A stretch of DNA of 64,000 nt from Alphaproteobacteria bacterium. GTDB lineage: Bacteria > Pseudomonadota > Alphaproteobacteria > Micropepsales > Micropepsaceae. The DNA lies in contig CANHNJ010000011.1 in the NCBI GenBank assembly GCA_947462105.1, positions 1 through 64,000 on the forward strand, written 5' to 3'. This document shows positions 1 through 11,429 of this stretch, one piece after another. The notes beneath the pieces were generated by a model. The model worked only from the letters and a program-made list of their open reading frames with translations, made no database searches and was not told where the DNA came from. A program made the position numbers and the translations under genes. Position 1 is the first letter of the stretch. The number at the start of each line of letters is the position of its first letter.

Positions 1-455
1 CCAAGAAAATCTCCGAACTTCGACGCGAAGAACTTTATCGCTGCATTCGGGAAATGGCAGTAGCGGTCGGCGTCGGCGCTGCCAGCGTGGAGGAGATTGA
101 TCTGGTGAACATCCGCCAGGCAACGCATCTGGCAATGGCGCGCGCGGTTCGGGAGCTCACCGTACAGGCCCATTTCGCGCTGGTGGACGGCAATGACGCG
201 CCCGCCCTGCCCTGTCCCTGCGAGACGCTGGTTGGCGGCGACGGAATTTCGGTTTCGATCGCGGCGGCCTCGATCATCGCCAAGGTGACGCGTGACCGGA
301 TGATGATGGCACTGCATGACGAACACCCCGGCTACAACTGGCGCAGCAACAAGGGCTACGGCACCGCCGACCACCTCCAGGGCCTGAAGACCTGCGGCGT
401 AACGATTCACCATCGCCGTTCTTTTTCCCCGGTACACAACATCTTGTATGGGGAT

Positions 456-482
<27 letters not shown>
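1..482 (+). CDS. rnhB: Ribonuclease HII, 3' part (5' end outside window)
   Basis: Cuts the RNA strand of RNA-DNA hybrids, including single ribonucleotides left in DNA. The reading frame is open from the window edge, so the N-terminus with the first catalytic acidic residues is missing. What remains shows the family's C-terminal half: SIAAASIIAKVTRDR with its conserved downstream Asp/Arg, the GYGTADHLQGL segment, and HHRRSFSPV near the end. It stops 78 bp before ccrM on the same strand, an order often seen in alphaproteobacteria. Two GANTC sites of the ccrM promoter cluster fall inside its last 30 bases. Confidence 0.93.
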
Positions 483-2749
<2,267 letters not shown>

Positions 2750-2761
2750 ACTCTGGCGACC

Positions 2762-3244
2762 ATGACAGCGCCTTCCGACGAAACGCAACCGGTCCGCCGC
2801 AATCGCGCCGCGTCCATCGCCCGCGACACCAGCGGCGCAGGCGGCGGCGCGTTCACGCGCATGGGCTTCACCGATCCGGCGCTGGTGCTGCGCTGGCGCG
2901 AGATCGCCGGACCCGAGGTCGCGCGCCTGTGCCAGCCTTTGCGCTTCAGCGAAGGCGCCGGTGGCGGCACCCTCACCCTTAAGGCGCTGCCCGGTGCGGC
3001 ACTGTTCCTGAGCCATGAAACCCGCCCGCTCACCGCCCGCATCAACCAGTATCTGGGGCGGCCCGCCGTGGCGCGGCTGAAATTCGTGCAGGGCGCCTTC
3101 CTTGCGCGCCGCCCCGCGCCACCGCTGCGCCGCCCCACTGCGGTGGTGGCGACAAACGATCCCGCTGCGGTCTATGCCGGGCCGGACACGCTGAAGCAGG
3201 CGCTGCTGCATCTGGCGCGCTGGCGCGAAAGCGGCAAGACTTGA
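2762..3244 (+). CDS. DUF721 (DciA-like) protein
   Basis: A 160-residue protein of the DUF721 family, in which some members (DciA) help load the replicative helicase. The family core spans roughly residues 35-110, with LVLRWREIAGPEVA followed by a beta-rich stretch (GTLTLKALPGAALFLSHE) and INQYLGRPAVARLKFVQG. The N-terminus is basic and low-complexity. It is divergent from mutY and in line with the downstream dsb genes; mutY, DUF721, dsb and smc commonly sit together in alphaproteobacteria. A DciA role here is inferred from family only. Confidence 0.8.
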   Translation: MTAPSDETQPVRRNRAASIARDTSGAGGGAFTRMGFTDPALVLRWREIAGPEVARLCQPLRFSEGAGGGTLTLKALPGAALFLSHETRPLTARINQYLGRPAVARLKFVQGAFLARRPAPPLRRPTAVVATNDPAAVYAGPDTLKQALLHLARWRESGKT

Positions 3245-3281
3245 TCCCGGGAAGCGCCAAAGAAAAATCAAGAGACTAACT

Positions 3282-3968
3282 ATGAACAAGCGACAATGGA
3301 TTATCGCCGGGCTGGCGCTGCTGGTGACCGCCGGTGTCGGCGGCGGACTTTACTTTGCCAACCGCGCAGTGCCGCCGCCCATTACGGCCAGTACAGCGGA
3401 AGTGATCGGGGCGGACGAACTGCATGTGATGGGCGATCCCGCCGCCAAGGTGACGCTGATCGAATATGCCGCCCTCGCCTGTCCTTTCTGTGCGGCCTTC
3501 AACAACACCATCGTGCCGGCGCTGAAGGAAAAATATGTCGCCACCGGCAAGGTGCGTTACGTGCTGCGGCTGATCGCGATCGATATCGCCGACGCCAAGG
3601 CGGAAGGCCTCGCCACCTGCATGGGCAAGGACAAGTTCGATGCCGCCGTCGATCTGCTCTATCGCCGCCAGGACGAATGGGGCCCCGAACAGATGGGTGA
3701 ACATGGCGTCGCCCCCGATGCCCAGCCCAAGACCGATGCCGGGCTGACGAAAATCGGCCGCGCCCTGGGGCTGGATGAAGCGAAGATCTTCAGCTGCCTG
3801 CGGGACAGCAATGCGCTCGACCGCCTCCAGCGCACGGCGGAGCATGGCGGCACCCGCTATGGCCTGACCGGCACGCCCACCCTGATCGTCAATGGCCAGA
3901 TCGTGACCACGCCGCGTTCGCCGGAAGACCTGGCAAAAATTCTCGATCCCCTGCTGGAAGGTAACTGA
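3282..3968 (+). CDS. DsbA-family thioredoxin-like protein, first of three tandem copies
   Basis: Predicted periplasmic thiol-disulfide oxidoreductase of 228 residues. An N-terminal membrane anchor or uncleaved signal (residues 5-27) precedes a DsbA/DSBA-like fold with the active-site pair CPFC (ALACPFCAAF, near residue 64). The cis-Pro segment is TGTPTLIVNG near residue 198. Two further Cys (ATCMG and FSCLRD) could form a second disulfide. It is followed after 1 bp by a second copy and then a third, all upstream of smc. The substrate cannot be told from the sequence. Confidence 0.88.
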   Translation: MNKRQWIIAGLALLVTAGVGGGLYFANRAVPPPITASTAEVIGADELHVMGDPAAKVTLIEYAALACPFCAAFNNTIVPALKEKYVATGKVRYVLRLIAIDIADAKAEGLATCMGKDKFDAAVDLLYRRQDEWGPEQMGEHGVAPDAQPKTDAGLTKIGRALGLDEAKIFSCLRDSNALDRLQRTAEHGGTRYGLTGTPTLIVNGQIVTTPRSPEDLAKILDPLLEGN

Positions 3969-3969
3969 C

Positions 3970-4587
3970 ATGAAAGCCCTGCTGCTCGCCCTGCTGGCGC
4001 CGCTGCTCTTCGTGGCGGCCGCGCACGCCGCTGACCGGCGCGGCGATTTCGAGATCAAGCCCGCCGACCGCACCCTGGGCAACCGCAACGCCCCGGTGGT
4101 GCTGATCGAGTACGGCGCCTTCTCCTGCTCGCACTGCAAGGACTTCAACGAGACGGTGATGCCCGCGCTGAAGAAGAGCCATATCGACACCGGCAAGGTT
4201 CTGTATGTCTTCCGCCTCTTCCCCCGCTCGCTGGGCGATGCGCAGGCGGAGAAGATGGCGCGCTGCGCCCCGGCATCCCGCTACTTCGCCATCGCCGACC
4301 GCATTTTCCTCGACCAGGAGAAATGGGCCTTCGATCCCAAGCGTAGCCGCGAGGAACTGGTGAAGATCGGCCAGCAGATGGGCCTGGCCCCGGCCACCAT
4401 CAACACATGCATGGACGCCACCGGCGACGATGCCCGCATCAATGCCGTCGCCGAGGAATCCCTCAACCGCTACGTGCTGGAAGGAACGCCGCATCTGGTC
4501 ATCAACGGCAAGCCCCTGCCGTCCGGCGGCAAACCCCATGCGGAACTGGCCAAGCTGCTGGACCAGGCCGCCCAGGCGCGCCGCTAG
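3970..4587 (+). CDS. DsbA-family thioredoxin-like protein, second of three tandem copies
   Basis: A 205-residue exported thiol oxidoreductase. The signal peptide is classical (LLLALLAPLLFVAAAHA, likely cut after AHA), unlike the anchors of its two neighbours, so this copy is probably soluble. The active site reads SCSHCKDF near residue 55 and the cis-Pro loop EGTPHLVINGK near residue 175. Cys at ARCAP and NTCMD match the second Cys pair of the other copies. It starts 1 bp after the first copy, so the two are probably translationally coupled. Confidence 0.88.
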   Translation: MKALLLALLAPLLFVAAAHAADRRGDFEIKPADRTLGNRNAPVVLIEYGAFSCSHCKDFNETVMPALKKSHIDTGKVLYVFRLFPRSLGDAQAEKMARCAPASRYFAIADRIFLDQEKWAFDPKRSREELVKIGQQMGLAPATINTCMDATGDDARINAVAEESLNRYVLEGTPHLVINGKPLPSGGKPHAELAKLLDQAAQARR

Positions 4588-4680
4588 GGCCTGCCGCCCA
4601 GGCGGGATTTTCCGGGCGGGTTGAAGGGGCAAGCTGCCTCTGCCACAAACGGGGCCGAAACCTGCCCCCGGAGCGTTCCC

Positions 4681-5334
4681 GTGAATAAGAACCAGCTACT
4701 GGTCGTGCTCGCCGCCCTGGTCGTGGCCGTGGCCGGCCTCACCGCCTACCTGATGTTTGGCAGCGATTCGGCCCAGACGGCCGGTGGCGCTACCGGTGGC
4801 TGGACCATCGAGGCAAGCGACCGGACCCTGGGCAAGAAGGACGCCAAGGCGGTGCTGATCGAATATGCGGCGCCAAGCTGCCCGCATTGCGCCGCCTTCA
4901 ACGAAGGCGTCTTCCCCATCCTGAAGACCAATTACATCGATACCGGCAAGGTTCTGTACGTCTTCCGGGTCTTCCCCCTGCGTCCGGATGACGGCGCGGC
5001 CGAGAAAATCGCCCGTTGTCTGCCTGAGGATAAGTACTTTGCGTTCATTGACCTTCTCTTCCGGAATCAACCCTTATGGGACCCTGAATTCGGGGTGACC
5101 GACGTTCATGGCGGTCTGGTCCGGTTGGGCCGCATGGCCGGCATGAGCGCCGAACAGGTGGACAAGTGCATCGACAATTCCGCGGAAGATGCGCGGATCA
5201 ATGCGGTGGCCGCAGAAGGCGAGCGTCGCTACAGCGTCAATGCAACGCCCACTCTCATCCTGAACGGTACCGTGGTGAACAACACCTCGGCTGCCGAACT
5301 GAGCAAACTCATCGACGCCGAGCTCGCCAAATAG
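4681..5334 (+). CDS. DsbA-family thioredoxin-like protein, third of three tandem copies
   Basis: A 217-residue membrane-anchored thiol oxidoreductase. I chose GTG 4681 because a GGAG lies about 6 bp upstream and the protein then opens with NKNQ and a clean transmembrane helix (LLVVLAALVVAVAGLTAYLMF); an open frame reaches back to 4621. The active site is SCPHCAAF, the cis-Pro segment ATPTLILNG, and a second Cys pair (ARCLP, DKCID) is conserved with the other copies. It is closest to the second copy (shared DTGKVLYVFR and DDARINAV/EDARINAV). smc begins 47 bp downstream. Confidence 0.87.
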   Translation: MNKNQLLVVLAALVVAVAGLTAYLMFGSDSAQTAGGATGGWTIEASDRTLGKKDAKAVLIEYAAPSCPHCAAFNEGVFPILKTNYIDTGKVLYVFRVFPLRPDDGAAEKIARCLPEDKYFAFIDLLFRNQPLWDPEFGVTDVHGGLVRLGRMAGMSAEQVDKCIDNSAEDARINAVAAEGERRYSVNATPTLILNGTVVNNTSAAELSKLIDAELAK

Positions 5335-5381
5335 TTGGGGCGGGACGGCTTCAGCAGCAGCGTTAAGGCGGCGCATTCAAG

Positions 5382-8300
5382 TTGAAGTTCACCCGTTTAC
5401 GGCTTTCCGGTTTCAAGTCCTTCGTCGAGCCGACGGAGCTCTATATCGAGCCCGGCCTCACCGCCGTGATCGGCCCGAATGGCTGCGGCAAGTCCAACCT
5501 GTTCGACGCCATGCGCTGGGTGATGGGCGAGACGCGCCCCTCCTCGGTGCGCGGCAGCGAGATGGACGATGTGATCTTCTCCGGCAGCGCCGGCCGTCCG
5601 GCCCGCAATGTCGCCGAAGTCACCATTTTCATCGACAACAAGGACCGCACCGCGCCGGTGCCCTACAATGACTTCGACACCATCGAAGTGTCGCGCCGCA
5701 TCGAGCGCGAAGCCGGCAGCGTCTATCGCATCAATGGCCGCGATGTGCGCCAGCGCGACGTGCAGATTTTCTTCGCCGATGCCTCGTCGGGCGCCGGTTC
5801 GACCGCCTTCGTGCGCCAGGGCCAGATCGGCCTGCTGATCTCGCAGAAGCCGCTGGCGCGCCGCGCCATCCTGGAAGAAGCCGCCGGTATTGGCGGCCTG
5901 CACCAGCGCCGCCACGAGGCCGAACTGCGGCTGAAGGCGGCGGAAACCAACCTGAACCGCCTCACCGACGTGATTTCGGAAATCGAAGGCCAGCTTGCCA
6001 GCCTCAAGCGCCAGGCGCGCCAGGCCTCGCGCTATCGCAACCTGTCGGGCCATATCCGCAAGGCCGAGGCGCTGGCGCACTATCTGCGCTGGACCCAGGC
6101 CGAGGCCCGCGCCGCTGCCGCCGCTGAAGAACTGACGGCCGCCGCCGCGCTTGTCGCCACCGCCACCGAAACTGCCGCCACCGCTTCGACGGCACAGAGC
6201 AATGCCGCCGCCGAACTGCCGCCGCTGCGCCAGACCGAGGCCGAGCGTGCCGCCGCCCATCACCGCCTGATCGCGCAGCGCGACCAGCTCGATGCCGAGG
6301 AAGCCCGCGCTCGCGAAGCGGCGCAGCGCCTGCGCCAGTTGCTCGCCCAGGGCGAAAGCGACATGGCGCGCGAGACCGCGCTCGACAATGATGCCGAAAC
6401 CGCCCTTGCCGCGCTTGGCGAAGAGGAAACTGGTCTGACCGAGGCCGCTGCCCGCGCCGGTGCCGATACAGCAGCCGCCGCGCAGGCCGAAGCCGAACTG
6501 CGCGCCGCCCTGGCCGCAACCGAAGCCCTGCTGGAACGGCTTACTGCCGAACTGGCGGAATGGAATGCCAAGCGCGCCAGCTTCACCCGTGGCCGCGACC
6601 TGGCATCCGCGCTGTCCGATACCGCCGCGACGCAACTGGGTGATGCGCAGGCGCGCCTGGACCGGGCGCTGGAAAGCGCCAAGGATGCGCCCGACGTTCA
6701 TGCCGCCGAAGCCGCCACCGAAGCGGCCCGTGCCGGCCGCGAAGAGACCCGTGTCCGTGCCGATGCGGCGCGCCAGACCCGCAGCGACGCCGAAGTGGCG
6801 GAAAGCACGGCGCGCGAGCCGCTCGAACTGGCCGAACGCGATGTGCAGCGCCTGTCCGCCGAAGCCAAGGCGCTTGGCGACCTGCTGCATCCCGAAGGCG
6901 AAGGCCTGTTCCCGCCGCTGATCGATGCCGTGACCGTGCAGGCTGGCTATGAAGCCGCGCTGGCTGCGGCGCTGGGTGAAGACCTGCGGGCGCCGCTGGA
7001 CGACACCTCGCCGCATCACTGGCGCGATCTGGGTGGTTTCGATTTCGATCCCAACCTGCCCGAAGGCACCAAGGCGCTGACGGAATTCGTCAAGGCGCCG
7101 GGCGCGCTGGGCCGCCGCCTCGCCATGACCGGCCTCGTATTCCCCGACCAGGGCGCGGCGCTGCAAAGCCAGCTCAAGCCGGGCCAGTCGCTGGTGTCGG
7201 CGCGTGGCGACCTGTGGCGCTGGGACGGTTATGTCGCCTCCGCCGATGCGCCCTCGCCCGCCGCCGTGCGTCTGTCGCAGCGCAATCGCCTGGGCGTGCT
7301 GGAAGGTGAAGCCGAAGCCGCCAAGGCCGTGCGCGCCATCGCGCAGGATGCCTATGCCGCCGCCAAGGATGCCGCCATCGCCGCGCGCGACGCCGTGCGC
7401 GCCGCCGAAGGCGAAGAACGTGCCGCCGAACAGGCGCTGATCTCGGCCCAGGACACTGCCACCAAGGCGGCCCGCGCCGCTGCCGAGCGCGCCAGCCAGC
7501 TCGCCTCGCTGGAAGCGGAAATCCGCCGCCTGACCGAGTCCGTCGCAACCGCCAATGAAAACCGCGCGGAAGCCGAGCGCGGCCTGACCGAACTGGGCGA
7601 CGGCACCGATCTCACCACCCGTACCGCCGAAGCCCGTGAAAACACGGCGGCGGCGCGTACCGCCTCCAGCGAAGCGCGCGGCGCCCTGGAAGCCCTGCGC
7701 CGCGAGGATGAAGCGCGCGACCGCCGCCTGGCCGTCATTGCGCAGGACAAGGGCCGCTGGAACGGCCGCCGCGAAGCCGCCGCCAGCCAGATCGCCGAAC
7801 TGTCCCGCCGCCAGGAAGAACTGGGCGTCGAGCTGGAAGCCGCCGAGCGCGTCCCCACCGAGATCGGCGAGAAGCGCGGTGCGCTGCTGTCGGCCATCGC
7901 CACGGCGGAAGCGGCCCGCAATGAAGCCGCCGATGCCCGCCAGCAGGCCGAAACCGCGCTGGCCGAAGCCGACAAGGCCGCCAAGAGCGCCGACGCGATA
8001 TTGTCCAGCGCGCGCGAGGATCGGGCCCGCGCCCAGGCGCTGCGCGAGAACGCCGCCGCCCGCATCGACGAACTGCGCACCCGTATCCGCGACGAGATCG
8101 AAGCCGCGCCGGAAGAACTGCGCGAACGTGCCGAGATCGAGGAAGGCCAGGAATTGCCGCCGCTCGACCAGGCCGAGAAGCGCGTCGAGCGCCTCAAGCA
8201 GGAGCGCGAGCAACTGGGTGGCGTCAACCTGCGCGCCGAGGAAGAAGCCGCCGAGCAGGAAACCCGCATGGCGACGCTGGTCGCCGACCGCGACGACCTG

Positions 8301-8837
8301 ACCGGCGCCATCGAGCGCCTGCGCCGTGGCATCTCCAGCCTGAACAAGGAAGGCCGCGAGCGGCTGCTGGAGAGCTTCGAGAAGGTCAATGCCAACTTCC
8401 AGACCCTGTTCACCAAGCTGTTCGAGGGCGGCGAAGCCAAGCTCACCTTCACCGAGTCGGAAGACCCACTGGAAGCCGGGCTTGAGATTTTCGCCCGCCC
8501 GCCGGGCAAGCGGCTGCAGAGCCTTGCCCTGCTTTCGGGCGGCGAGCAGGCCCTGACCGCCATGTCGCTGATCTTTGCCGTGTTCCTGGTGAACCCGGCC
8601 CCGGTCTGCGTGCTGGACGAAGTGGACGCCCCGCTGGACGACGCCAATGTGGAGCGTTTCTGCAAGATGGTGACCCAGATGGTGGAATCCTCGGGCACCC
8701 GCTTCCTGGTCATCACCCACCACGCCCTGACCATGAGCCGGATGGACCGCCTGTTCGGCGTCACCATGGCCGAGCGCGGCGTCTCCCAACTGGTTTCGGT
8801 CTCCCTCGCGGAAGCCGAAAAGATCGCGGCGGAATAA
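5382..8837 (+). CDS. smc: Chromosome segregation SMC protein
   Basis: ATPase that organises and segregates the chromosome with ScpA and ScpB, both encoded in this window near 25 kb. The 1151-residue protein has Walker A GPNGCGKSN near residue 32, two long Ala/Glu/Arg-rich coiled coils (about 170-480 and 650-980), a hinge between them (about 500-640), the signature LSGGEQALTAMSL and Walker B VCVLDEVDAPLDD near the C-terminus. The length is normal for the family. Translation most likely starts at TTG 5382, which gives the canonical MKFTRLRLSGFKSF start. The coiled coils are unusually Ala-rich, which creates a long open antisense frame. Confidence 0.96.
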   Translation: MKFTRLRLSGFKSFVEPTELYIEPGLTAVIGPNGCGKSNLFDAMRWVMGETRPSSVRGSEMDDVIFSGSAGRPARNVAEVTIFIDNKDRTAPVPYNDFDTIEVSRRIEREAGSVYRINGRDVRQRDVQIFFADASSGAGSTAFVRQGQIGLLISQKPLARRAILEEAAGIGGLHQRRHEAELRLKAAETNLNRLTDVISEIEGQLASLKRQARQASRYRNLSGHIRKAEALAHYLRWTQAEARAAAAAEELTAAAALVATATETAATASTAQSNAAAELPPLRQTEAERAAAHHRLIAQRDQLDAEEARAREAAQRLRQLLAQGESDMARETALDNDAETALAALGEEETGLTEAAARAGADTAAAAQAEAELRAALAATEALLERLTAELAEWNAKRASFTRGRDLASALSDTAATQLGDAQARLDRALESAKDAPDVHAAEAATEAARAGREETRVRADAARQTRSDAEVAESTAREPLELAERDVQRLSAEAKALGDLLHPEGEGLFPPLIDAVTVQAGYEAALAAALGEDLRAPLDDTSPHHWRDLGGFDFDPNLPEGTKALTEFVKAPGALGRRLAMTGLVFPDQGAALQSQLKPGQSLVSARGDLWRWDGYVASADAPSPAAVRLSQRNRLGVLEGEAEAAKAVRAIAQDAYAAAKDAAIAARDAVRAAEGEERAAEQALISAQDTATKAARAAAERASQLASLEAEIRRLTESVATANENRAEAERGLTELGDGTDLTTRTAEARENTAAARTASSEARGALEALRREDEARDRRLAVIAQDKGRWNGRREAAASQIAELSRRQEELGVELEAAERVPTEIGEKRGALLSAIATAEAARNEAADARQQAETALAEADKAAKSADAILSSAREDRARAQALRENAAARIDELRTRIRDEIEAAPEELRERAEIEEGQELPPLDQAEKRVERLKQEREQLGGVNLRAEEEAAEQETRMATLVADRDDLTGAIERLRRGISSLNKEGRERLLESFEKVNANFQTLFTKLFEGGEAKLTFTESEDPLEAGLEIFARPPGKRLQSLALLSGGEQALTAMSLIFAVFLVNPAPVCVLDEVDAPLDDANVERFCKMVTQMVESSGTRFLVITHHALTMSRMDRLFGVTMAERGVSQLVSVSLAEAEKIAAE

Positions 8838-8952
8838 CGGGTTTGCACAGATTTGGAGTGCCGGGCGGCAGCCCGCACGGGAGACTGCGCGACATATTGT
8901 GCGGAAGACTTTTCATAAGCCTTGTCAAAGGTTTGCAGGCAATCTGACTTTC

Positions 8953-8981
8953 TTGACACCCTGCTGCACCGCACCTATGGT
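8953..8981 (+). promoter_or_regulatory. Sigma70-type promoter of the F0 ATP synthase operon
   Basis: A perfect -35 box TTGACA (8953-8958) is followed after exactly 17 bp by TATGGT (8976-8981). It lies 66 bp upstream of the atpI start chosen here, in a gap of about 210 bp after smc that holds no other recognisable feature. Confidence 0.7.
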
Positions 8982-9047
8982 CCGCCCGCCTTCGATGCCG
9001 TGAAGGCCGGTTTTGCTGCAATTTTCGGCGTTTTCGTGGGACTCAGC

Positions 9048-9377
9048 ATGGCTCCCGACCCCGACCGATTGCGTGACCTGGGTTCGCGGCTCGACAAGCT
9101 TCAGGCGGGACAGGACGCGCGGTACAAGAAACCGCCGCCGTCTGGGCTGGGGATCGCGGGACGCTTCGCCACCGAACTGGTGGCGGCGCTTTTCGTGGGA
9201 GGCGGACTGGGTTGGGGGATTGACTGGCTGCTGGGCCGGTTCCTTTTCAAAACCTTCCCGGTCTTCATGCTTGTGTTTGTCGTGCTGGGTGCCGTCGCGG
9301 GAATTCTGAACGTGATGCGCGCAGCCAAAGATATCAACGCCGAGATCGCCCGCGCGCGATCGAACGAGGAGAAGTAG
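9048..9377 (+). CDS. atpI: F0F1 ATP synthase accessory subunit I (AtpI)
   Basis: Small membrane protein that heads F0 operons and is thought to help c-ring assembly or magnesium supply. ATG 9048 gives 109 residues opening MAPDPDRLRDLGSRLDKL, a charged leader typical of alphaproteobacterial AtpI, then two hydrophobic helices (around 45-65 and 72-95). The frame is open further upstream to 8922, but that would put the start inside the promoter, so I rejected it. The next gene, subunit a, starts 3 bp after the stop. Confidence 0.85.
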   Translation: MAPDPDRLRDLGSRLDKLQAGQDARYKKPPPSGLGIAGRFATELVAALFVGGGLGWGIDWLLGRFLFKTFPVFMLVFVVLGAVAGILNVMRAAKDINAEIARARSNEEK

Positions 9378-9380
9378 TTC

Positions 9381-10145
9381 GTGGCCGGCGAAAATCCGAT
9401 GGAGCAGTTTGCCGTCAGGCCGCTCATCGAGGCTCCCCTCTTTGAGCTGGGCGGGCACCCGATCTATTTCACCAACCAGGCCCTGCTGATGGTGCTGGTG
9501 ACCTTGCTGTCCGCCAGCTTCCTGACGCTGGTGGTGAAGCCGGGCCGCCTGGTCCCGACCCGCAGCCAGTCGGTGGCCGAAATCTCCTACAAGTTCGTCT
9601 CCGACATGATCCATTCGACCACCGGTTCGGATGGCCTGCGCTTCTTCCCCTTCGTCTTCACGCTTTTCATCTTCGTGCTGTGCTGCAATTTCTTCGGCAT
9701 GATCCCCGGCGGCTTCACCGTCACCAGCCAGATCGCCGTGACCTTTGCGCTGGCCGGCCTGGTGATGCTGACCGTGATCTTTGTCGGCTTCGCCAAGCAC
9801 GGCATCGGCTTTCTCAAGCTCTTCGTGCCGCACGCGCCCTGGTATCTGCTGATCCTGCTGATCCCGATCGAGTTCATCTCGTTCATGACGCGCCCGATCA
9901 GCCTGTCGGTCCGTCTCTTCGCCAACATGCTGGCCGGCCACACCATGCTGGCGGTCTTCGCCGGCTTCGTGGTCTCGCTGGGCGCCGCAGGCGGCCTGCT
10001 CTCGGGCCTGGCCATCGCGCCGCTGGCCCTGATGGTCGGCATCTTCATGCTCGAACTGCTGGTGGCCTTTCTGCAGGCCTATGTCTTCGCCGTTCTGACC
10101 TGCATCTACCTGAACGAAGCCCTTCACCTCCACGACCAACACTAA
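9381..10145 (+). CDS. atpB: ATP synthase F0 subunit a
   Basis: Forms the proton half-channels against the c-ring. The 254-residue, multi-helix membrane protein carries the family's essential Arg in the SLSVRLFANMLAGH helix and the late helix AFLQAYVFAVLTCIYLNEA. GTG 9381 is chosen because GAGGAGAAG lies just upstream; an internal ATG at 9399 is the alternative. It is the second gene of the atpI-a-c-b'-b operon. Confidence 0.96.
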   Translation: MAGENPMEQFAVRPLIEAPLFELGGHPIYFTNQALLMVLVTLLSASFLTLVVKPGRLVPTRSQSVAEISYKFVSDMIHSTTGSDGLRFFPFVFTLFIFVLCCNFFGMIPGGFTVTSQIAVTFALAGLVMLTVIFVGFAKHGIGFLKLFVPHAPWYLLILLIPIEFISFMTRPISLSVRLFANMLAGHTMLAVFAGFVVSLGAAGGLLSGLAIAPLALMVGIFMLELLVAFLQAYVFAVLTCIYLNEALHLHDQH

Positions 10146-10166
10146 ACTCGAGAAAAGGAACACCTC

Positions 10167-10394
10167 ATGGAACTCGCAGCTGCCAAGATGATCGGCGCCG
10201 GCCTCGCCTGCTTCGCGCTCATCGGCGCCGGCATCGGCATCGGCAACATCTTCGCCAACTACCTGGCCGGCGCGCTCCGCAATCCGGGCGCCGCTGCCTC
10301 GCAGACCACCAACCTGCTGCTGGGCTTCGCGCTCTGCGAAGCGACCGGCCTGTTCGGCCTGGTCGTCGCCCTGCTGATCCTGTTCGCGTTCTAA
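10167..10394 (+). CDS. atpE: ATP synthase F0 subunit c
   Basis: Proteolipid of the rotating c-ring, 75 residues. Two helices flank the polar loop ALRNPGA. The ion-binding acidic residue is Glu58 in GFALCEATGLFGL; the surrounding residues lack the Gln/Ser/Thr ligands of sodium rings, so protons are the likely coupling ion. A strong ribosome-binding site (AAAAGGAA) precedes ATG 10167, fitting the high copy number needed. Confidence 0.97.
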   Translation: MELAAAKMIGAGLACFALIGAGIGIGNIFANYLAGALRNPGAAASQTTNLLLGFALCEATGLFGLVVALLILFAF

Positions 10395-10400
10395 TCAGCA

Positions 10401-10931
10401 ATGGCCGAAGAAACCGCCACCCACGCCACGACGGAAGCGGCTGGCCACGCCACGCCCTTCCCGCCGTTCGACACGACGACCTTCCCCAGCCAGATCTTCT
10501 GGCTGGTTCTGACCTTCGCCGTGCTGTTCGTCGTGCTGTGGCGCGTGGCGGGTCCGCGCATTCACACCGTGATCGCGGATCGCCGTTCGGCCATCAACAA
10601 GGCCATCGAGGCGGCAAAGCAGGCGCGTGCCGATGCCGACGCCGCCTCGGCCGGGTATGACGTGGCGCTGGCCGGGGCTCGCGCCCGGTCCAACGCCCTC
10701 GCCGAAGAAACCCGCCAGGGGATCAACGCCGAGATCGCCAAGGCCAAGGCCGGCGCGGACGCGCAGGCGACCGCCGCCATGACCGCCGCCGATGCCCGCA
10801 TCGAGGCCAGCCGTGGCGCCGCCAAGGCCCATGTCGCGGATGCCGCCCGTGACGCCGCCATCGCCATCGTCGCCCGCCTCACCGGCGAGACGGTGTCGGC
10901 TGACGACGCCGCCAAGGCGGTCAAGGGTTAA
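10401..10931 (+). CDS. atpG: ATP synthase F0 subunit b'
   Basis: One half of the heterodimeric peripheral stalk found in alphaproteobacteria and phototrophs. The 176 residues comprise a Thr/Ala-rich N-terminal extension with FPPFDTTTFPSQIFW, a single membrane helix (about 32-48) and a long Ala-rich helix. It begins 6 bp after the c subunit stop and ends 3 bp before subunit b. The N-terminal extension ahead of the membrane helix is what marks it as b' rather than b. Confidence 0.9.
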   Translation: MAEETATHATTEAAGHATPFPPFDTTTFPSQIFWLVLTFAVLFVVLWRVAGPRIHTVIADRRSAINKAIEAAKQARADADAASAGYDVALAGARARSNALAEETRQGINAEIAKAKAGADAQATAAMTAADARIEASRGAAKAHVADAARDAAIAIVARLTGETVSADDAAKAVKG

Positions 10932-10934
10932 GCC

Positions 10935-11426
10935 ATGGAACTGCTCCACCACGCCCACACCTGGGAAATTGTCGGCCTGCTGATCATGATCGGCCTGCTG
11001 ATTTATTTCGGCGCGCCCGCCACCATCGGCAAGATGCTGGACCAGCGTTCCGCCGCCATCGCCGCCGAACTGGACGAGGCCAAGCGCCTGTCTGCCGAGG
11101 CCGCCGCCCTGCTGGCCGAATACAAGCAGAAGGCTGCCGGTGCGGAAGTCGAGGCCGCCGCCATCCTCAAGAGCGCCCAGGCGGAAGCCGAGCGCTTCGC
11201 CGCCGACAGCCGCGTGGCGCTGGCCGCCCAGATCGAGCGCCGCGCCAAGGCGGCGCAGGACAAGATCGCCCAGGCCGAAGCCGCCGCGCTGGCCGAGATT
11301 CGCGGCATGGCCGCCGATGCCGCTGTCGCTGGGGCCGAGAAGATCATCGCTGCCCGCATGGATGCCGCCAAGGCGTCCAGCCTGATATCGGCCGGGATCA
11401 AGGACCTGGGCGAGAAGCTGAACTAG
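10935..11426 (+). CDS. atpF: ATP synthase F0 subunit b
   Basis: Second half of the peripheral stalk, 163 residues. A membrane helix near the start (WEIVGLLIMIGLLIYFGAP) is followed by a long amphipathic Ala/Glu/Lys helix with KMLDQRSAAIAAELDEAKR. It is the last gene of the F0 operon and meets the convergent flavoprotein gene 3 bp after its stop. No F1 genes are present in the window, as expected for the split F0/F1 arrangement of alphaproteobacteria. Confidence 0.94.
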   Translation: MELLHHAHTWEIVGLLIMIGLLIYFGAPATIGKMLDQRSAAIAAELDEAKRLSAEAAALLAEYKQKAAGAEVEAAAILKSAQAEAERFAADSRVALAAQIERRAKAAQDKIAQAEAAALAEIRGMAADAAVAGAEKIIAARMDAAKASSLISAGIKDLGEKLN

Positions 11427-11429
11427 GCT

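Noticed and set aside
5397-8789. Open frame of 1130 codons antisense to smc
   Set aside because: It is a by-product of the Ala/Glu/Arg-rich GC-high coiled-coil codons of smc; its translation is Gly/Phe/Gln-rich with no family resemblance.
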